This document shows, in pieces, positions 61,142 through 64,000 of a DNA stretch of 64,000 nucleotides; the first letter of the stretch is position 1, and every line of letters starts with the position of its first letter. The position numbers and the translations under genes are program-made. Below the pieces are notes generated by a model that was not told the origin of the DNA, did not search any database, and worked only from the letters and a program-made list of their open reading frames with translations. This DNA comes from Alphaproteobacteria bacterium LSUCC0719 (GTDB lineage Bacteria; Pseudomonadota; Alphaproteobacteria; Puniceispirillales; Puniceispirillaceae), in contig JBFPJN010000002.1 in the NCBI GenBank assembly GCA_040839025.1, positions 471,963-535,962 on the forward strand, in the 5' to 3' direction.

Positions 61142-62293
61142 ATGATTCCCTTTATCGACCTTGCCAGCCAGCAGGCACGGATTCGCGACAAGATCGACCA
61201 CAATCTGGCTACGGTGCTTGATCATGGTGCCTATATCATGGGGCCCGAGGTTCTGGCCATCGAAGCGCGGCTTGCAAAGGCTGCCGGCGCAAAACACTGT
61301 ATCAGCTGTTCATCGGGTACCGACGCGCTGATCCTGGCGCTGCTGGCGCAGGGGCTGCGTCCTGGCCAGGGCGTGATCGTACCGTCATTCACCTTTGCCG
61401 CCAGCGCCGAGGTGATGCCTGTCCTCGGGGCCATCCCCGTCTTTTCCGAGGTCGATCCGACGACCTTCAATCTCGACCCGGCCTGTCTTGGCGAGGCTGT
61501 CGAGACGGCACAGCAAGCCGGCATCGACATTGTCGGGATCATCGGTGTCGGTCTGTTTGGCCAGCCGGCCGACTATGCCGCCATCGGGGCGTTTGCTGCC
61601 GAAAATGGGTTATGGGTGATTGATGATGCGGCGCAAAGTTTCGGTGCCAGCTGGAACAATGTTCCGGTTGGCCAGCTTGGCGATCTGACCTGCACCAGCT
61701 TTTTCCCGGCCAAGCCGCTTGGCTGCTATGGCGATGGTGGCGCGGTCTTTACCGATGATGACGACAAGGCCGAACTCATGCGGTCATGCCGGATTCATGG
61801 CATGGGAAAGACCCGGTACGAGAATATCCGGATCGGGATGACCGCGCGGCTGGATACGATGCAGGCGGCCATTCTGGATGCCAAGCTGGACATTTTCGAG
61901 GATGAGCTGACACGCCGGCAACAGGTTGCCGACCGCTACGCGGCGCTGCTCGGCGATCTTGTCGAGATTCCGGTTCTTGCGGCAGCGGCGACATCAAGCT
62001 GGGCGCAATATACCGTCAAGCTTCCCGAAGGCGCGGATCGTGACCAGATCGCCGCGGTGATGCAGGCACATGACGTGCCGACAGCCATCTATTACCCGGT
62101 GCCAATGCACCAGCAGCCCCCCTACAGGCATTTTCCGGTCGCCGGCGGTGATCTGCCGGTCACATCCGATCTGTGCGCGCGGGTTCTGGCACTGCCCATG
62201 CATCCGTATCTGGACGCTCCTGTCCAGGCACAGATCGCGGACGCGCTGGCAATGGCAATCACGCAGGAAGGGGTGGCCAAGATTGAAGCATGA
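61142..62293 (+). CDS. DegT/DnrJ/EryC1/StrS aminotransferase, WbpE/WlbC-like
   Basis: The 383-aa PLP enzyme has IPFIDLASQQARIRDKID, CISCSSGTDALILALLAQGL, FTFAASAEVMPVLGAIPVF, IDDAAQSFGASW, and the PLP Lys in SFFPAKPLGCYGDGGAVFTDD. These match WbpE/WlbC, which aminates UDP-3-keto-GlcNAcA. Together with the preceding dehydrogenase it would make UDP-GlcNAc(3N)A for a surface glycan. The acetyltransferase (WbpD/WlbB) and the UDP-GlcNAc 6-dehydrogenase are not in the window. Confidence 0.88.
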   Translation: MIPFIDLASQQARIRDKIDHNLATVLDHGAYIMGPEVLAIEARLAKAAGAKHCISCSSGTDALILALLAQGLRPGQGVIVPSFTFAASAEVMPVLGAIPVFSEVDPTTFNLDPACLGEAVETAQQAGIDIVGIIGVGLFGQPADYAAIGAFAAENGLWVIDDAAQSFGASWNNVPVGQLGDLTCTSFFPAKPLGCYGDGGAVFTDDDDKAELMRSCRIHGMGKTRYENIRIGMTARLDTMQAAILDAKLDIFEDELTRRQQVADRYAALLGDLVEIPVLAAAATSSWAQYTVKLPEGADRDQIAAVMQAHDVPTAIYYPVPMHQQPPYRHFPVAGGDLPVTSDLCARVLALPMHPYLDAPVQAQIADALAMAITQEGVAKIEA

Positions 62294-62598
62294 CCCTATC
62301 GGGGTCCATGTCACGCTTGCTGTTATCGCCACCATGAATGTGGGCGCGGCCCGCCGACATGCCTCGCCGATTGTCTCTTGCACGGGCGTCGATCATCGAC
62401 TATATCCTTGACCAGCGCCACGCGAGGTGACTGTGTCTGTTGCGAACCCGGCCTTTTCGTCTTCAAGGGTTTCGGCATGTTCATCTCCCGGTCTGCGGTC
62501 GACGCCGGGGATTTCCAACCCCCGAAAATCGACGTTTTTGTCAGGCTTGGAGATAAATCATGTCAATAAAAACAGATGCTTAAGCACCTTGGTGCGAC
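62294..62598. other. 305-bp spacer between the aminotransferase gene and tRNA-Gly
   Basis: No convincing gene is present. Features seen are an A/T-richer stretch at about 62550-62582 that may hold the tRNA promoter (no clear -35/-10 pair), and a palindrome GCACCTTGGTGC at 62584-62595 immediately before the tRNA. Confidence 0.5.
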
Positions 62599-62673
62599 GC
62601 GGGTGTAGCTCAGGGGTAGAGCACAACCTTGCCAAGGTTGGGGTCGAGGGTTCGAATCCCTTCACCCGCTCCA
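62599..62673 (+). tRNA. tRNA-Gly (GCC)
   Basis: A full cloverleaf is visible. The acceptor stem GCGGGTG pairs with CACCCGC, the D loop contains AGGGG, and the anticodon arm CAACCTTGCCAAGGTTG has anticodon GCC at 62631-62633. The T arm contains GGTTCGAATCC. T is the discriminator base and CCA is encoded at 62671-62673. It reads GGC and GGT glycine codons. The 3' end is a common integration site for mobile elements. Confidence 0.97.
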
Positions 62674-62761
62674 TTCTTTTGAATGGAACGTGAACTTTCC
62701 ACACTCTTTTCAATGGTTTGCAAGCAGATCACGCGCTTGCGCACCGAAAAGAGTAGGTCAC
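62671..62761. other. A/T-rich segment after tRNA-Gly
   Basis: CCATTC-TTTT-GAATGG forms a perfect 6-bp hairpin starting at the CCA end (62671-62686). CTCTTTTCAATGG further on is a near copy of part of it. TAGGTCACA is repeated at 62754 and 62766. Base composition differs from the surrounding genes, suggesting a remnant of inserted DNA. Confidence 0.45.
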
Positions 62762-62851
62762 ATGGTAGGTCACAATCCGCAATTCACATACCGCAAGGGG
62801 AAAATGACATCGATCATTAGCCCTCTTGAATCTTCAGCAAACCGCCCATGA
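62762..62851 (+). pseudogene. Possible N-terminal relic of a tyrosine integrase
   Basis: A 29-codon frame starting MVGHNPQFTYRKGKMTSI resembles the first residues of phage-type tyrosine integrases (often MxGxNPxxTYxKxGxxYF). After MTSI the likeness stops, and it ends with TGA overlapping the GST start. The position 88 bp past the tRNA-Gly end fits an integrase left after loss of an element. The resemblance is from memory and unverified. Confidence 0.35.
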
Positions 62852-63558
62852 AAGAAACAAAAAGACATCCTGTTTTCTGGAGTTTTCGGCGTTGCCCCTA
62901 TGCAATGCGGGCACGGCTTGCTGTCTGCAGTGCCGGCATTCAGGTGGAATTGCGGGAAATCCTGCTTCGTGACAAGCCGGGCGCCTTCCTCAAGGTATCA
63001 CCAAAAGGCACTGTTCCCGTTGTCGAACTGGCTGATGGCACTGTGCTTGAGGAAAGCCGTGATGTGATGCAGTGGGCGTTGGCCCGGAATGATCCGGATG
63101 GCTGGCTGGATGTGCAGCATCGTGACCCGGACGGCACGGCGGCGTTTCTTGACGCTTTGGACGGCCCCTTCAAAACGCATCTCGATCGCTACAAATATGC
63201 CAGCCGCTTTGATCCGGAGGCGGCGTTGACGCATCGGGAGGCAGGTGTGGCCATGCTGGCTGAATTTGACGCCAAGCTTGCCGCCCAGCCAGGCCTCTCA
63301 GGCACAAAAAATGGTCTTCTCGATTTTGCCTCTCTGCCGTTTGTCCGGCAGTTTCGAATTGCCGACCCGGTCTGGTTTGATGCCCAGCCATGGCCACATC
63401 TACATCGCTGGTTGCAGGCCTTTCTGGCAAGCGGTCAATTCGCGGCGGTCATGAAAAAATACGCTGTCTGGCAGGAGGGAGGTGAAGGGGTCACCTTTCC
63501 CGAAGTCATAGAGAATAAGACTGGTGATGCTTCTGAAACTGGTCCCGGCGTGCAGTGA
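62848..63558 (+). CDS. Glutathione S-transferase family protein
   Basis: The 236-aa protein has an N-terminal thioredoxin-fold domain: VFWSFRRCPYAMRARLAVCSAGI with a CPYA motif, KGTVPVVELADGTVLEESRDVMQWAL (cis-Pro and the Glu-Ser glutathione-binding pair). The C-terminal helical domain is about 95-215 (NGLLDFASLPFVRQFRI, WPHLHRWLQAFLASGQF). The substrate is unknown. It lies after the tRNA-Gly and the integrase relic, so it may mark one edge of a former insertion. No strong ribosome site precedes the ATG. Confidence 0.88.
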   Translation: MKETKRHPVFWSFRRCPYAMRARLAVCSAGIQVELREILLRDKPGAFLKVSPKGTVPVVELADGTVLEESRDVMQWALARNDPDGWLDVQHRDPDGTAAFLDALDGPFKTHLDRYKYASRFDPEAALTHREAGVAMLAEFDAKLAAQPGLSGTKNGLLDFASLPFVRQFRIADPVWFDAQPWPHLHRWLQAFLASGQFAAVMKKYAVWQEGGEGVTFPEVIENKTGDASETGPGVQ

Positions 63559-63602
63559 CACTGTCTGCCCGTAGGCATCCCTTTCGCAGCAATGAAGGAG
63601 AG

Positions 63603-63639
63603 TATCGGGAAACAGTGAAACAATATCTCCCGATAGCCT
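63603..63639 (+). terminator. Possible terminator between GST and EamA genes
   Basis: TATCGGGA (63603-63610) pairs exactly with TCCCGATA (63628-63635) around a 17-nt loop, with CCTTTT just after. The loop is long and the T-run short, so this is a moderate call for the converging genes. Confidence 0.5.
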
Positions 63640-63640
63640 T

Positions 63641-64000
63641 TTATGTATCAAGCGTAAGTTCTCTGCGCCAAATATAAAGGCCGGCCCCAATGGTCAGTGC
63701 GCTGCCGAATAACATCATCGCGTTCACTTGTTCGTCTAGAATAATTATGCCGGCTGCCAGCGAGTATAAAAGCCGGGTATATCGAAACGGGCTGACCACA
63801 GACATGTCCCCAAGCCTGACCGCCTGGGTCATGAATATCACGCCGAAAGAGCCAAGTGCCACCATCGCAAGAAATAGAACGGTCATATTCGCGTCAGGAA
63901 TACTTGCACCTCCTGTGAAAAGAAGCAGAACAAGGCCGCTGGAGGCGAACAGGACGCAAGAATAAAATGACAGAAGCAGGGTTGAGAAGCTGTCGGACAC
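63641..64000 (-). CDS. EamA-family (DMT) transporter, N-terminus cut by window edge
   Basis: The last 119 residues are visible, with four hydrophobic segments: LLLSFYSCVLFASSGLVLLLF, MTVLFLAMVALGSFGVIFMTQAV, RLLYSLAAGIIILDE and AMMLFGSALTIGAGLYIWRREL. SVVSPFRYTRLLYSLAAGIIILDEQ is the typical end of an EamA domain of the drug/metabolite transporter superfamily. The substrate is unknown. The frame is open at base 64000, so the real start is outside the window. Confidence 0.85.
   Translation of the reverse strand: MSDSFSTLLLSFYSCVLFASSGLVLLLFTGGASIPDANMTVLFLAMVALGSFGVIFMTQAVRLGDMSVVSPFRYTRLLYSLAAGIIILDEQVNAMMLFGSALTIGAGLYIWRRELTLDT

Noticed and set aside
62294..62598. Small open frames before tRNA-Gly
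   Set aside because: They lack ribosome sites and recognisable sequence, and one runs into the tRNA.

Overview
The window is GC-rich, densely coded bacterial chromosome that reads as alphaproteobacterial. Several gene orders are typical of that class: F1-ATPase genes alone as atpHAGDC; mdh-sucCDAB-lpdA running on from sdhCDAB; ffh-rpsP-rimM-trmD-rplS-leuCDB-asd; dapF-mtaB-ftsY; and rplU-rpmA-obg-proBA-nadD-rsfS-rlmH-gpmI-ctpA-rppH. The genus cannot be fixed from sequence alone. A wbpB/wbpE-type nucleotide-sugar pair fits a Gram-negative cell surface. There is no CRISPR array, intact insertion sequence or prophage.

Layout. 1-2868 (-): HAD protein, folB, a methyltransferase and a chorismate mutase cut by the left edge. 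2986-4206 (+): an enolase-superfamily enzyme. 4282-14110 (+): a clear sigma70 promoter, then ribosomal proteins L21 and L27, Obg, proline and NAD synthesis, ribosome silencing and methylation, GpmI, CtpA and RppH. 14215-21499 (-): F1 ATP synthase and PriA. 21563-23112 (+): transaldolase-like aldolase and XerC. 23144-36770 (-): lpdA, odhB, sucA, sucD, sucC, mdh, zapE and sdhBADC, transcribed from the sdhC side. 36936-37751 (+): pyridoxal kinase-like. 37771-45936 (-): asd, leuBDC, rplS, trmD, rimM, rpsP, ffh. 46138-46923 (+): YdcF/ElyC-like. 46955-55037 (-): ftsY, mtaB, dapF, xthA, lolA, ftsK, dapC. 55278-57084 (+): gmhB and a UbiH-type hydroxylase. 57117-59881 (-): DUF971, Trm112-like, LON-domain, thioredoxin/TPR and prolyl-tRNA deacylase genes. 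60104-62293 (+): Gfo/Idh/MocA dehydrogenase and DegT aminotransferase. 62599-62673: tRNA-Gly(GCC), followed by a possible integrase relic, a GST and the edge-cut end of an EamA transporter.

How the genes work together. The minus-strand blocks hold most of the central energy machinery: succinate dehydrogenase, malate dehydrogenase, succinyl-CoA synthetase, the 2-oxoglutarate dehydrogenase complex and the catalytic head of ATP synthase. The other long operons couple translation (L21, L27, S16, L19, RimM, TrmD, RsfS, RlmH, MtaB), protein targeting (Ffh, FtsY, LolA) and amino-acid or cell-wall precursor synthesis (Leu, Asp-semialdehyde, DAP, Pro).

The most unusual thing is not a single gene. Short head-to-tail duplications of 12-16 bp in 2-4 copies recur in spacers and across stop codons (10515, 14106, 23126, 34111, 35983, 38866, 55827, 59972, 61088). 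Their units differ from site to site. Perfect dyads also lie at several gene starts (4242, 19129, 21475, 59922). Ribosomal proteins L21 and S16 carry oppositely charged low-complexity tails, Lys/Ala and Glu/Ala. Start codons were chosen by conserved N-termini and Shine-Dalgarno spacing; where a start is doubtful the entry says so.
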